Source of the DNA: Paenibacillus sp. JCM 10914
Lineage (GTDB): Bacteria > Bacillota > Bacilli > Paenibacillales > Paenibacillaceae
DNA length: 64,000 nt
Assembly: GCF_001315105.1 (NCBI RefSeq)
Contig: NZ_BAZR01000005.1
Coordinates: forward strand, 206,735 to 270,734
Reading direction: 5' to 3'
The notes under the pieces were generated by a model. The model did no database searches and was not told the DNA's origin. It saw nothing but the letters and a program-made list of their open reading frames with translations. Every line of letters starts with the position of its first letter. The first letter of the stretch is position 1. Shown piece after piece: positions 1 through 9,480 of the stretch. Position numbers and translations under genes: made by a program.

Positions 1-252
1 TATGTGCTGCCTGAAGGGGTGAGCGAAACCTACGTTCATCCAGGTGCTGAAGACGCGTGGATGCGGGCCCATATTCCGAATTGGGAGAAGCGCGTATGGG
101 AGTATCGCCTGCTGCTTGATGAGGACTTTGCTTACGGTTTGCGGGACGCCGACGTTATCCTGACGGATTACCGATATGTCGAGGAGCATTGCAAGCGGCC
201 GCGGTTGCAATCGGCGATCAAGCTCATGAAAGTTATAGCGGCTAAGCCATGA
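1..252 (+). CDS. ChbG/HpnK (YdjC)-type carbohydrate deacetylase, C-terminal part
   Basis: The reading frame is open from the first base, so only the last ~83 residues are present and the start lies outside the window. The stretch GVSETYVHPGAED matches the C-terminal 'ELMVHPG'-type block of the YdjC/ChbG family, whose members remove acetyl groups from chitooligosaccharide-type sugars. It is followed by the usual helical tail with WEYR..LL. The metal-binding residues of this family lie in the missing N-terminal part, so activity cannot be judged. The family call rests on one motif and overall character, not on a full domain. Confidence 0.55.
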   Translation, partial: YVLPEGVSETYVHPGAEDAWMRAHIPNWEKRVWEYRLLLDEDFAYGLRDADVILTDYRYVEEHCKRPRLQSAIKLMKVIAAKP

Positions 253-259
253 TTAATCT

Positions 260-309
260 AAATAGCGCAACAGACTGCGGCGGCACCGGCAGGGTCTGTT
301 GCGCTATTT
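260..309. terminator. bidirectional intrinsic terminator
   Basis: A 16-bp perfect stem (AAATAGCGCAACAGAC pairing with GTCTGTTGCGCTATTT) closes an 18-base loop between two convergent genes. The A and T ends of the stem provide short U tracts in both directions. Confidence 0.8.
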
Positions 310-350
310 AAGTACATTGAGCTTGCTCCGCCATATGTTAACTTACAGTA

Positions 351-1088
351 TTACTCCCCAGATTCAGTTTCCAACTGAACGATCTGCTTCTTGTATTCGT
401 CCAGAAGGTTCGCTAGCGCCTCTTTAATGGCGTCCGAATCTTTCGATTCAACCGCTTTGAACAGGTCCATTCTTGCATGAATGAACGAGCGGCTCTCATC
501 GCTGATGGCTACAGCCGACAAGCTAACCTCCTTGCCCTCAAGCAGTTCGTATTGAACGCTGTCGGCACTCGCTTTAACTGGCTGTACGGCCGTGAAGGCT
601 CCGTCTTTCGCAGATGCCACGGCATCATTGATCTTGGCCACGCTGAAGAACGTGTCTCCCTTAATCGCCTTAACGCCATTCAGGTTCTTAGTTTCTTTCC
701 AGTCCTTAAAGTCTTTGACATCTGCCGCTGAGATTTCAAGGGTTATGGATTCGGCAAACTCGCCTTCAGGCAGCGCTACCCCTGCAAGATCATGGATCCT
801 GACCACCGGCTGGGTTTCCGCAAAATGTAACCCGTCCTCAGTTCCAGCCAACTCGTCATATTTCTTCAGCGCCTCTTTCCAATCCTTCACCGTATCCGGC
901 GCGTATTTCTCGGCTAATTCGAGCGGACTTTGGAAATGGCCGATGGTTGTCGATATTGCCTGGACCCCCTCAATATTTAGGGACGGTGCAGTGCTCACCG
1001 CATCGTTGCCAGCAGCATGCACCGGAACGGCAGCCACGGAGAGCAGCGCAGCAGACAGCGCGAGTTTACCAAAAAGCTTGTGTTTCAT
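351..1088 (-). CDS. secreted protein of unknown function
   Basis: I do not recognise a named family. The start is the ATG of MKHKLFGKLALSAALLS, set by AAGGAGTG about eight bases upstream; the frame stays open further upstream but without another ribosome site. Residues 1-25 form a signal peptide with a typical VHA-A cleavage region, and there is no lipobox cysteine or later membrane segment, so the mature ~220-residue protein should be released. It is acidic and lysine-rich, with alternating helical and strand-forming stretches. It is divergent from the two-component system next door, with about 160 bp between the starts, so it may be a target of that system. This is inference only. Confidence 0.75.
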   Translation of the reverse strand: MKHKLFGKLALSAALLSVAAVPVHAAGNDAVSTAPSLNIEGVQAISTTIGHFQSPLELAEKYAPDTVKDWKEALKKYDELAGTEDGLHFAETQPVVRIHDLAGVALPEGEFAESITLEISAADVKDFKDWKETKNLNGVKAIKGDTFFSVAKINDAVASAKDGAFTAVQPVKASADSVQYELLEGKEVSLSAVAISDESRSFIHARMDLFKAVESKDSDAIKEALANLLDEYKKQIVQLETESGE

Positions 1089-1247
1089 TGTACAACACTC
1101 CTTATCAGGTTTGGTTTGTCTTACAGTACCCAGTGTACGGGCCAGTATTGGCAGAACATTGGTGTATTTGTGGAAAAACAATGGCATTCCCCCAATCGCT
1201 GTCCTGCGCTTGGTATACTTGGAGGAGATTAAGCATGGAGGTACAGG

Positions 1248-1958
1248 ATGAATCATAACTACCTCATCGCCGTTGTGGACGATGATCAACATATTCGCAA
1301 TCTAGTCGAAGCTTATCTTCGCAAGGAGGATTACCGCACCGTAGGACTCGAAACAGCGGAGGAAGCGTGGGAGATGTGGAGACAAAGCCCTCCGGATATG
1401 TGGGTGCTGGACATCATGCTGCCCGGCATGGATGGATTCGAATTATGCCGGCGAATCCGTGCGGAGGCCGAAGTCCCCATTATCATGATCTCGGCAAAGG
1501 ATAGCGAAGTAGATAAGATACTGGGGCTTGAACTGGGCAGCGATGATTACATGGTCAAGCCCTTCAGTCCGCGCGAGTTGGTAGCCCGGGTTAAGCGGCA
1601 ATTGAACCGCTGGTATAAATTCAACCGTGCGGAAGGAACAACCAGCGTGCTTGGCACTTCGATACCCTTATCCAATGGGAGACTTCAACTCTTGCTGGAT
1701 GAAAGACGCGTGTTTTGGAATGGCGAGGAAGTGGACATGACGAATAAGGAGTTTGAAATGCTGAAAGTGTTCACCGAGAACCCGAATCGTGCGTTTACGC
1801 GCGATGAGTTATTGACCGCCGTGTGGGGTGATGACTATTTCGGGAGTGATCGGGCGGTAGACCATCTGATCAAGCGAATCCGCAAAAAAATGGAGCATTT
1901 GCCGGTAGAAGCGATCTGGGGACACGGCTATCGGATGCGAACCGATGGGGAGGAGTAA
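1248..1958 (+). CDS. OmpR/PhoB-family response regulator
   Basis: The 236-residue product has an N-terminal receiver domain (residues ~5-120) with the acidic pocket DDD near residue 11, phosphoacceptor Asp55 in VLDIMLPGMDG and the conserved Lys in MVKPFSP. A C-terminal winged helix (~135-233) follows, with FEMLKVFTENPNRAFTRDELL and the recognition-helix region DRAVDHLIKRIRKKM. GGAGGTACAGG precedes the ATG. The partner histidine kinase starts six bases after the stop, so the two are co-transcribed. Phosphorylation should switch DNA binding; the signal is unknown. The divergent secreted-protein gene is a plausible target. Confidence 0.95.
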   Translation: MNHNYLIAVVDDDQHIRNLVEAYLRKEDYRTVGLETAEEAWEMWRQSPPDMWVLDIMLPGMDGFELCRRIRAEAEVPIIMISAKDSEVDKILGLELGSDDYMVKPFSPRELVARVKRQLNRWYKFNRAEGTTSVLGTSIPLSNGRLQLLLDERRVFWNGEEVDMTNKEFEMLKVFTENPNRAFTRDELLTAVWGDDYFGSDRAVDHLIKRIRKKMEHLPVEAIWGHGYRMRTDGEE

Positions 1959-1964
1959 TTCGAT

Positions 1965-3341
1965 ATGAAGCTGCTGCATCAAATCAATCTTGCGTTTGCG
2001 TTGATGCTTATTATGGTGCTTTCGGTGACGGCGGTAGTTATTCATTTTGTACTGCTGGATCACTTCATTGGCACGCAGAGGAAGGATATGCAGACCATGG
2101 GGGCTGAGCTTACCGCGAAATTAGAGTCGGCTGCCGCACAGAGCATTCCGTTTGAAATGACGCAGCTGCCTGTGAGCGGGGTCATAGCTACCCCCATGGC
2201 CGAAGTTGAGGCGATCATTCGCGACCCACAAGGCAACTTGGTTGCTTCAACGCCGATTAGCTCTACGTCAGCGGTACAGTTCAATTCTGTTACAACGGCA
2301 CAGCCGTTAAATATGAACCATTCGGAGGCAACAGGCGAGTTTCTGAGAAACGATATGTTTCTCACGGAGGTCAGCGTTGTTCCGCAGGGTACACTTACCC
2401 TCATCACGCCAATCGCCAAGATCAAAGCGATCGAGCAGGCGCTGCTCGGCCGGCTGCTGCTAATCTTCGGTGCTGGCGCCATGATGATGTTGATACTCAG
2501 CCTGTTCATTACCAAGAAATTCATAAAGCCGCTTATGCTGCTGCAGGAGGAACTGAAGAAGGCGAAGCAGCGGCAGTTCTCAAGCGTTCAGCGAGTTGCG
2601 GCAAGTGGAGAGCTTGGAAGCGTGGCCGATTCGGTCTATGAGATGGCAGGAGAGCTTGATCGCTATAACCATGCGCAGAAGCAGTTTTTCCAGAACGCTT
2701 CCCATGAATTGAAATCTCCCTTGATGTCGATCTCCGGTTATGCGGAGGGGATTCGGGATGGGGTGTTTGAAGGGGACGACGTTCGCAAGGGGCTGGATAT
2801 CATCATGAGCGAGAGCAGCAGAATGAAGAATATCGTCACCGAGATGACGCTGCTGGCGAAGCTGGACAGTGAAGATGATATATTCAAAGCGACGGCGGTT
2901 AACCTGAAAGAGCTCGTGGAAGAAGCTATCGAAAGAATGAACCCTGTGCTCGTAAAAAAAGGTCTGTTCGTTCATCCAACCTATATGCAGCATGATGCCT
3001 TAATCGTTTATGCTGACCGTGACAAACTGCTGCAAGCTCTGCTGAACATCGTATCGAACGGGGCCAGACATGCCAGTAAGCATATTTACATCCAGGCCGG
3101 AATTGAACAGGGGCGCGTCGTATTGAACGTTGCCGATGACGGGGAAGGAATTGCCGAGGATTTGCTGCCGAATTTGTTTCATCGCTTCGTGAAGGGAAAG
3201 AATGGCGAGTCAGGGCTTGGGTTGGCGATTTCCAGAGCTATCGTAGAGCGATGCGGAGGTCTTATTACAGCAGCCAATCGCGAAGAAGGAGGGGCCGTCA
3301 TTTCACTGGGATTCCCTCCGTATCGAGGAAGGCTTATATAG
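1965..3341 (+). CDS. membrane sensor histidine kinase
   Basis: This 458-residue kinase has a transmembrane helix near residues 7-30, an extracytoplasmic sensor region of about 120 residues, and a second helix (~165-187) ending in a HAMP-like linker. The dimerisation/phosphoacceptor block NASHELKSPLMSISGY carries the phosphorylated His. The ATP-binding domain shows the N box (NIVSNGARHA), G1 (DDGEGI), F box (LFHRFVKG) and G2 (GLGLAIS). It lies directly behind its response regulator. The sensor domain has no recognisable fold, so the stimulus cannot be named. Confidence 0.93.
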   Translation: MKLLHQINLAFALMLIMVLSVTAVVIHFVLLDHFIGTQRKDMQTMGAELTAKLESAAAQSIPFEMTQLPVSGVIATPMAEVEAIIRDPQGNLVASTPISSTSAVQFNSVTTAQPLNMNHSEATGEFLRNDMFLTEVSVVPQGTLTLITPIAKIKAIEQALLGRLLLIFGAGAMMMLILSLFITKKFIKPLMLLQEELKKAKQRQFSSVQRVAASGELGSVADSVYEMAGELDRYNHAQKQFFQNASHELKSPLMSISGYAEGIRDGVFEGDDVRKGLDIIMSESSRMKNIVTEMTLLAKLDSEDDIFKATAVNLKELVEEAIERMNPVLVKKGLFVHPTYMQHDALIVYADRDKLLQALLNIVSNGARHASKHIYIQAGIEQGRVVLNVADDGEGIAEDLLPNLFHRFVKGKNGESGLGLAISRAIVERCGGLITAANREEGGAVISLGFPPYRGRLI

Positions 3342-3482
3342 ATAAGCTTTTTTCCTTACAAAAGACGTAAGCTATTGCGAACAGAATAAAGGATTTCGAC
3401 ATTGCAGGCAGAATTTTGTATATATCCGGGCATGCTGGATGATAACAGGATGAGCATGGATATATAAAAAATTCAAAAGGCG

Positions 3483-4918
3483 ATGGTGATGTTGTCCATG
3501 GATATGCAGTATCGGGTAGAACGGGATTTTCTAGGGGAGAAGCAGCTTCCGGCAGCAGCTTATTATGGCATTAATACCGTGAGGGCCGTGGAGAATTTTC
3601 CAATCAGCGGGGTGCCGATCCACCCGGAATTGATCTCTGCGTTGGGTGAAGTCAAGAAAGCGACAGCACTCGCGAACATGGAGCTGGGATGCTTCCCAAG
3701 AATATAGGGGTTGCCATTACGGAGGCGGCGGATGAGGTTATTACCGGGTTCCTCCGTTCGGAATTCATTGTCGATTCCATTCAGGGCGGGGCAGGTACTT
3801 CGATTAACATGAATATGAATGAGGTCCTGGCTAATCGGGCTTTAGAAATTATGGGTAAGAAGAAGGCGGAATATTTCTATTGCAATCCTAACAATCATGT
3901 CAATATGTCGCAATCTACGAATGACGCCATTCCTACTGCTATTCGGATTGCCTCATTCCGATTGACTCAGGATTTGCTGATCGTATTTCGCACCTTGGTG
4001 GACGGGATTCGGGAGAAAGCGAGAGCGTTTGATGATGTGATTAAGATGGGTCGCACCCATCTTCAGGATGCGGTGCCGATCCGGCTCGGTCAGGAATTCG
4101 GTGCTTATGCCAATGTGCTAAGCCGTGATATTAAACGGATCGAGCGTGCGGCCGAAGGATTGCTTACCGTTAATATGGGCGCAACGGCGGTAGGAACGGG
4201 GCTGAATGCCACGCCGGAATATATGCAGAGCGTGGTGCAGCACTTGCACGAGCAGACAGGTTTTGCACTCGTGCAAGCAGAGGACCTGGTAGATGCCACA
4301 CAGAATACGGATGCATATATGGAATTGTCTGCTGCACTGAAGGTCTGCGCGGTGAACATTTCGAAGATGTGCAATGATATTCGATTAATGGCATCCGGCC
4401 CAAGAGCGGGGTTGAATGAGCTGAATGTCCCTCCAAGACAGCCGGGTTCCTCGATTATGCCGGGTAAGGTTAATCCGGTTATGGCAGAGGTCATGAACCA
4501 GATCGCTTTCCAGGTGATCGGCAATGACCATACGATCAGCCTTGCTTGTGAGGCGGGACAGTTCGAGCTTAACGTCATGGTACCGGTAGCTGCCAACAAT
4601 TTGATGCATTCCTTGAAGATCTTGAAGAACGGAATGGATGTATTCTATAAAAATCTGATGGTTGATCTCACGGCAAATAAAGAACGCTGCAAACACTTCG
4701 TGGATACAAGCTTCGGAATTATTACGGCGCTTAACCCTCATCTGGGCTACGATGTAGCGTCCAGACTGGTGAAGGAGGCGCAGAAGACGGGGCGAAGCAT
4801 CCGCGAGATTATATTGGAACAAGGGCTGCTCACAGAAGAACAGATCTTGGTTATACTAGATCCATATAACATGACTTCGCCGGGTATTGCGGGCGAGGAG
4901 TTCCTGTTGAATCAGTAG
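3483..4918 (+). pseudogene. aspA: aspartate ammonia-lyase, single -1 frameshift
   Basis: The translation follows Bacillus AnsB/AspA from [23 protein letters not shown] to the C-terminus. The enzyme deaminates L-aspartate to fumarate and ammonia. The fumarase/aspartase signature GSSIMPGKVNPV, the GRTHLQDAVPIRLGQEF block and NMSQSTNDA are all intact. The frame breaks near 3686-3691: the first part ends in NMELG and the second resumes at [10 protein letters not shown]. One extra G in the GGG run there would join them exactly. The start could be the ATG at 3489 or 3498. With a single lesion and all active-site blocks intact, a sequencing deletion is at least as likely as a dead gene. Confidence 0.9.
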
Positions 4919-4935
4919 CTTTTGCGTCGCAACCA

Positions 4936-4968
4936 CCGGTCAAGGTCCGAGCCTTGGCCGGTTTTTTT
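4936..4968 (+). terminator. intrinsic terminator after aspA
   Basis: CCGGTCAAGG pairs with CCTTGGCCGG (one G-U pair) around a six-base loop, followed by seven T. Confidence 0.88.
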
Positions 4969-5121
4969 GATGGAAACAAGTAGACGAGGGCAGGGGGGTT
5001 GGCGGTGGCTTCATATGTACAAACTTAAATAGGTGTATATTGAGTTGAATTTGTGCTAAATTATTATAGGTATTTTTAATGCTTGGACTACTAGATCAGC
5101 ATCTAAAGGGAGGATTTATTC

Positions 5122-6744
5122 TTGGATTGGCAAGACATCCTATTTAAATTTGTAGGCGGTTTGGGGATTTTCCTGTTCGGTATCAAGTATATGTCAGACG
5201 GATTGCAGAAATCGGCGGGAGATAGAATGCGAGGTCTGCTTGAGAAATACACCTCGAACCCACTGCTCGGTATTCTGGTCGGTATCGGCGTTACGATTCT
5301 TATACAGTCTTCAACGGGAACAACGGTGATGGCTATCGGCCTGGTTAATGCAGGGCTGATGAAGTTAAGGCAGGCGATTGGTGTCGTACTGGGAGCTAAT
5401 ATTGGCACGACGATGACCGCGTTCATTGTCGGGATCAAGATTGAAGAGTATGCACTGCCTGTTATTGCGCTCGGTGTCATCATGATGCTGTTTATAAGCA
5501 AGAAGAAATTTCAGTATGCAGGGCAGATTGTGTTCGGCTTCGGGATGCTCTTCCTCGGCCTGTCTACGATGGGCGGCGGCGTGAAGCCGCTCAGGGAATT
5601 ACCCGCCTTCATCGATATGATGACAACGTTATCCGAGTGGCCGATTCTTGGACTTGTCGTAGGTACTGTCTTTACGATGATCGTCCAGAGCTCTACCGCT
5701 ACGATCGGTATTCTTCAGACGATTGCCGACGAAGGAATGGTCGATCTGTACGGGGCATTGCCGATCTTGTTCGGTGACAACCTGGGTACGACCATCACGG
5801 CAATGATGGCTGCAATCGGAACATCTGTGGCTGCCAAGCGAACGGCATTGGTCCATGTGACGTTTAATCTGGTAGGTGTAACGGTCTTCATGATCCTCTT
5901 AACCCCTGTTCATCATATTATTGAATGGTTGGGTCAAGGTGTGAATATCCGGATGCAGATTGCATACGCTCATGGGTTCTTTAACGTTATCAACACGCTC
6001 TACTTCATTCCGCTTATTCCGGCATTGGCTTGGTTTGTTACAAAGGCAATTCCGGGCAAAATGCAAGAGATTGAGTTTAAGGCCATCTATCTGGATGAAC
6101 GCCTGCTAGCTACGCCAGCGATGGCATTCGGACAAGCCAAGCACGAGATTGTCCGCATGGGTCAGTTCGCCAAGGAAGCTCTGACCGACGCTTCGGAATA
6201 CTTCTACAATCGGGATACCAAGGTGTCATTGCTAGCTTTGCAGAAGGAACAGCTCGTGAATGAGCTGAATCGCAAGATTACCGATTACATGGTCAAGATT
6301 CAGCAGCAGAACGGGCTAGCGGCTAACGAATCAGAGAAGGCTTCCGGATGGTTCCAGACGATTAGCGATATTGAGCGCATCGGGGATCATGCGGAGAATG
6401 TCGTGGAACTGACGGAGTTCAGTATTAATAACAAGGTCGAGTTCTCCGAGGATGCTAAGAAGGAACTGAAAGAGATGCTGACGATAGCCGATCAGGCGGT
6501 TGAGCGTGCGCTGTATGCCTTGGAGCATCATGACGTTGCGGCCGCCGAAGAGGTGCTTGTACTGGAGGGCCAGCTTGACGAGTTGGAAGTTCAATTCCGC
6601 AAGAGTCATATCCAGCGCCTGAATCAGAATCTATGTACAGGCAGCTCGGGCGCCGTGTATCTTGATCTTCTGAGTAACCTTGAACGTGTTGGAGACCATA
6701 GTAAGAATATTGCTCAATTCGTCATGCACGAACAGGAAATTTAA
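5122..6744 (+). CDS. Na+/phosphate cotransporter family protein with PhoU-like tail
   Basis: This 540-residue protein belongs to the NptA/YjbB (SLC34-like) family, which couples inward sodium to inorganic phosphate movement. The membrane part (residues ~1-310) has the two inverted-repeat signatures QSSTGTT and QSSTATI, each followed by a G(A/D)N(I/L)GTT block. The C-terminal ~190 residues form the PhoU-like helical domain with paired ER(I/V)GDH motifs, which usually bind metal. The start is TTG, set by AGGGAGG about nine bases upstream. It stands alone between two terminators. I saw no convincing Pho box upstream. Confidence 0.9.
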   Translation: MDWQDILFKFVGGLGIFLFGIKYMSDGLQKSAGDRMRGLLEKYTSNPLLGILVGIGVTILIQSSTGTTVMAIGLVNAGLMKLRQAIGVVLGANIGTTMTAFIVGIKIEEYALPVIALGVIMMLFISKKKFQYAGQIVFGFGMLFLGLSTMGGGVKPLRELPAFIDMMTTLSEWPILGLVVGTVFTMIVQSSTATIGILQTIADEGMVDLYGALPILFGDNLGTTITAMMAAIGTSVAAKRTALVHVTFNLVGVTVFMILLTPVHHIIEWLGQGVNIRMQIAYAHGFFNVINTLYFIPLIPALAWFVTKAIPGKMQEIEFKAIYLDERLLATPAMAFGQAKHEIVRMGQFAKEALTDASEYFYNRDTKVSLLALQKEQLVNELNRKITDYMVKIQQQNGLAANESEKASGWFQTISDIERIGDHAENVVELTEFSINNKVEFSEDAKKELKEMLTIADQAVERALYALEHHDVAAAEEVLVLEGQLDELEVQFRKSHIQRLNQNLCTGSSGAVYLDLLSNLERVGDHSKNIAQFVMHEQEI

Positions 6745-6755
6745 TAAACTTTCAT

Positions 6756-6813
6756 AGCAGCGCTGATGATGTGGATTCCTTACGACAGGAACGACAATCA
6801 GCGCTGCTTTTTT
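6756..6813 (+). terminator. intrinsic terminator after the phosphate symporter
   Basis: The 12-bp stem AGCAGCGCTGAT / ATCAGCGCTGCT is followed by six T; the loop is about 29 bases. Confidence 0.85.
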
Positions 6814-6960
6814 ATCCTGCTGAACTAGGACCGGAAGCCTGTTCAGGACCCATGACACTTGCCAAATTCTCGGTAGCGGGTATGATTTAAATATCCGTAA
6901 CGACCCGTTATAGGTTGCCATGGGCTCTGCGCGGAAATGGGAACGACGGGAGTGAAGGTC

Positions 6961-8294
6961 ATGACGCGAAGCAGCCAGGCTGCTGCCATTCAGCAGATTC
7001 GAATCGGTATTATCGGAACGCAGACGATTGTTGACAAAATCATGAAAATCATCGAGACCTTCCCTTCCTTTGACCCTGTACCCCTGGTGTTCCAGGAAGA
7101 GGATGAAGCGCCCGCGCTGGCAGAACAAATCGGTCGTGAAGTTGAGGTGTTATTCCTCTCCGACCCTTCGTCGCAGCGTAAGGTGAAGGAATTGAACCGT
7201 ATCATCATCCGGTACATTATGTGCCTGTCACGGATGCGGGCTTGTACAAAGCGTTATTTATTGCTCAGCAGAAGGGGATCATGGCTGGCGGCATATCAGT
7301 GGATACGTTGACGGAGACGATGGTGTACCGGACGTTGAAGGACTTGAATCTCCCATCGGTACAGGCCATTACATATGATGGACCGGTATATGCTCCCAAG
7401 GAATCGCTGATTGCATTCCATAAAGCCTATTACGAATCCGGGCAATGCTCCATCGCTTTGACGGGCTCCCAAGCGGTTGCACAGGCGTTAACGGCTCTGG
7501 GCATTCCGAACGAGTGGCTGCTCCCGTCGGATCAGGATATTGTCGTCTCGCTGGAGCGGGCGCTGCTCTCCACGTCATCGCGCCGGAGCAGGGAAGGTCA
7601 GATCGTGGTAGGCATGATTAATATAGATGATTTTGGAGCACAGGCGCTGCGGCGCAATAATGAGCATGAGGTGCAGAAGTTGAAGCTGGATATTCACCGG
7701 ATGGTGCTGGATTATGTGGAGTCGCTGGATGGCTATTTCACGCATCTGGGCGGGGATGAATATTTATTCTTTACGACACGCGGCATATTCGAGCGCGAAA
7801 CGGGCGGCTACAAGACGATTCCCTTAGCCAAGGACGTGAATAAGACGCATGGCATTTCGCTTAGCATCGGCATGGGCTTCGGTCCGTCGGCCAGCATGGC
7901 CGGTACGAATGCACGGATCGCGATGCGCAAATCGAAGGAAGTCGGAGGCAACGCCTGCTTCATCGTTAGAGAGGACGGGACGTTGATCGGTCCGCTAGAG
8001 ATGGCGGACCCGGTACAAGAAGTGCTGTCCTTTACCGATGCGGAGTTGATTAAACGGGCAGAGGACGCGGGGATGACCAGTGCGTATTTGAGTAAACTGC
8101 TGAACCAGCGCGCCCGTTCAGGCAAATATGAATATAAAGTCCATGAGCTGGCGCATCTGCTGGATATTACGGTACGCAGCGCGCACCGTCTGCTGCAGAC
8201 ATGGTTGGATAACGACCTGGTCGAGATTTCGGGCATCGAGAAGGTACCGAGGGGAAGGCCGCGGCAGATATTCAGGTTCAGTTTTTTGGAATAG
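6961..8294 (+). pseudogene. transcriptional regulator with GGDEF/GTP-cyclohydrolase-III-like domain and C-terminal HTH, -1 frameshift
   Basis: GGGAGTGAAGG sets the ATG at 6961. About 85 codons later the frame breaks (7195-7222). It resumes one base back, reading HYVPVTDAGLYKALF, so one missing base restores a ~444-residue protein. The N-terminal part (RIGIIGTQTIVDKI...) looks like a Rossmann-type sensor resembling receptor domains of PrpR type. The middle has a nucleotidyl-cyclase-like fold with MINIDDFG, HLGGDEYLFF and SIGMGFG...A..AMRKSKEVGGN, as in GGDEF or GTP cyclohydrolase III domains. The end (YKVHELAHLLDITVRSAHRLLQTW, then GRPRQIFRF) is a winged helix. It sits just upstream of the serine dehydratase operon and probably controls it. 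Whether it makes, breaks or only binds a nucleotide cannot be told. Confidence 0.7.
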
Positions 8295-8319
8295 ATGAGT
8301 GCTAAGTCTTCGCAAGATT

Positions 8320-8354
8320 AAGTCAACCAGTTCAACATACTGGTTGACTTTTTT
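8320..8354 (+). terminator. intrinsic terminator after the GGDEF-like regulator
   Basis: The perfect 12-bp stem AAGTCAACCAGT / ACTGGTTGACTT encloses a seven-base loop and ends in a T run. Confidence 0.92.
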
Positions 8355-8378
8355 CGTTCTTAATACGTTATGTACGAT

Positions 8379-8399
8379 AATTTAAAGACAATTTAAAGA
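8379..8399 (+). promoter_or_regulatory. direct repeat upstream of the serine dehydratase operon, possible operator
   Basis: AATTTAAAGA occurs twice with an 11-bp period, one helical turn, 66 bp before the first start codon of the operon. Same-face direct repeats in this position are typical binding sites for a dimeric regulator; the upstream HTH protein is the obvious candidate. This is an inference. Confidence 0.4.
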
Positions 8400-8464
8400 T
8401 TTGTCTCTATATCAACTCGGCCTTTATGATGGAAAGGAATCAAAATCAAAGGAGGAGACGAACG

Positions 8465-9480
8465 ATGTTAACCGTTGCACAATTGGAAGGAAGGCTGGCG
8501 GAGCCGTCGGAACAGCTTGTGGCGGATCTAGCTTCCTTGAAGGGGATATTCTCGTGCTGGGCGTAGGCGGCAAGATGGGACCGAGTCTGGCGAGGCTTGC
8601 TGCGAACGCAGTTCGCGAAGCTGGCGGGGGTAAGAAGATTATCGGGGTGTCCCGTTTCACGAACCAGGAGGCAAGGCGGGAACTGGAGGAAGCCGGTGTG
8701 TCGACGATCTCCTGCGACCTGTTGAATGATGCGGAGCTTCAGCAACTGCCGGACGCAGCGAACGTCATTTATATGGCTGGCAATAAGTTCGGAACGACCG
8801 GGCGGGAACATTTCACGTGGGCTATGAATTCTTATTTGCCCGGTCGTGTCGCCGAGAAGTACAAACAATCGCGGCTGGTGGTGTTCTCTTCAGGTAACGT
8901 TTATCCTTTCTCGCCGATCGGCAGCGGGGGCGTCAATGAGTCCGTGGCTCCGGAGCCGCTTGGGGAATACGCGCAGTCCTGTCTGGGCAGAGAGCGCGTA
9001 TTTGAGTACTTCTCCCATCAGAACGGAACGCCCATGGCGATCTATCGCCTGAACTATGCGATCGATATGCGGTATGGCGTTCTGCATGAGCTGGCCAAGT
9101 CGATTCAGGAGGAGCGTCCTATTCACCTTGCGATGGGTCACGCGAATATAATATGGCAAGGGGACGCTAATGAGATGGCGCTGCGCTCGCTGAAGCATTG
9201 CAGCACACCGCCGGAGATTATCAATATCACCGGACCGGAAACGATGTCGATCCGCTGGGCTGCACAGGAGCTTGCCATACGCCTGGGCAAGGAAGTTGCG
9301 TTTACAGGCGTGGAATCCGAGACGGCGCTGCTGAATAATGCTTCGAAATCCCATCAACTGTTCGGATACCCGAAGGTTTCGCTGCTGCAGATGATCGATT
9401 GGACGGCCGAATGGGTGCAGTCCGGCGGCGAAAGTTGGAATAAACCGACGCACTTCCAAGAGAGAAAGGGGAAATTCTGA
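8465..9480 (+). pseudogene. NAD-dependent epimerase/dehydratase family protein, -1 frameshift
   Basis: AAAGGAGGAG directs translation from ATG 8465 (MLTVAQLEGRLAEPSEQLVADLASL). The frame is lost at 8535-8545, where restoring one G gives LASLEGDILVLGVGGKMGPSLARL. The restored ~339-residue product is a short-chain dehydrogenase-like Rossmann protein: glycine-rich GVGGKMG near residue 33, ...NVIYMAGNKFGT, SSGNVYPF in place of the usual active-site Ser, and ITGPETMSIRW. The canonical YxxxK is not evident, so the reaction could be non-standard. It overlaps the next gene by one base (TGATG). Its substrate is probably an intermediate shared with the aldolase and serine dehydratase of the operon. Confidence 0.8.

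Noticed and set aside
592..1251. Plus-strand frame opposite the secreted protein
   Set aside because: The minus-strand gene has a ribosome site and a signal peptide; the plus frame has neither and covers the divergent promoter.
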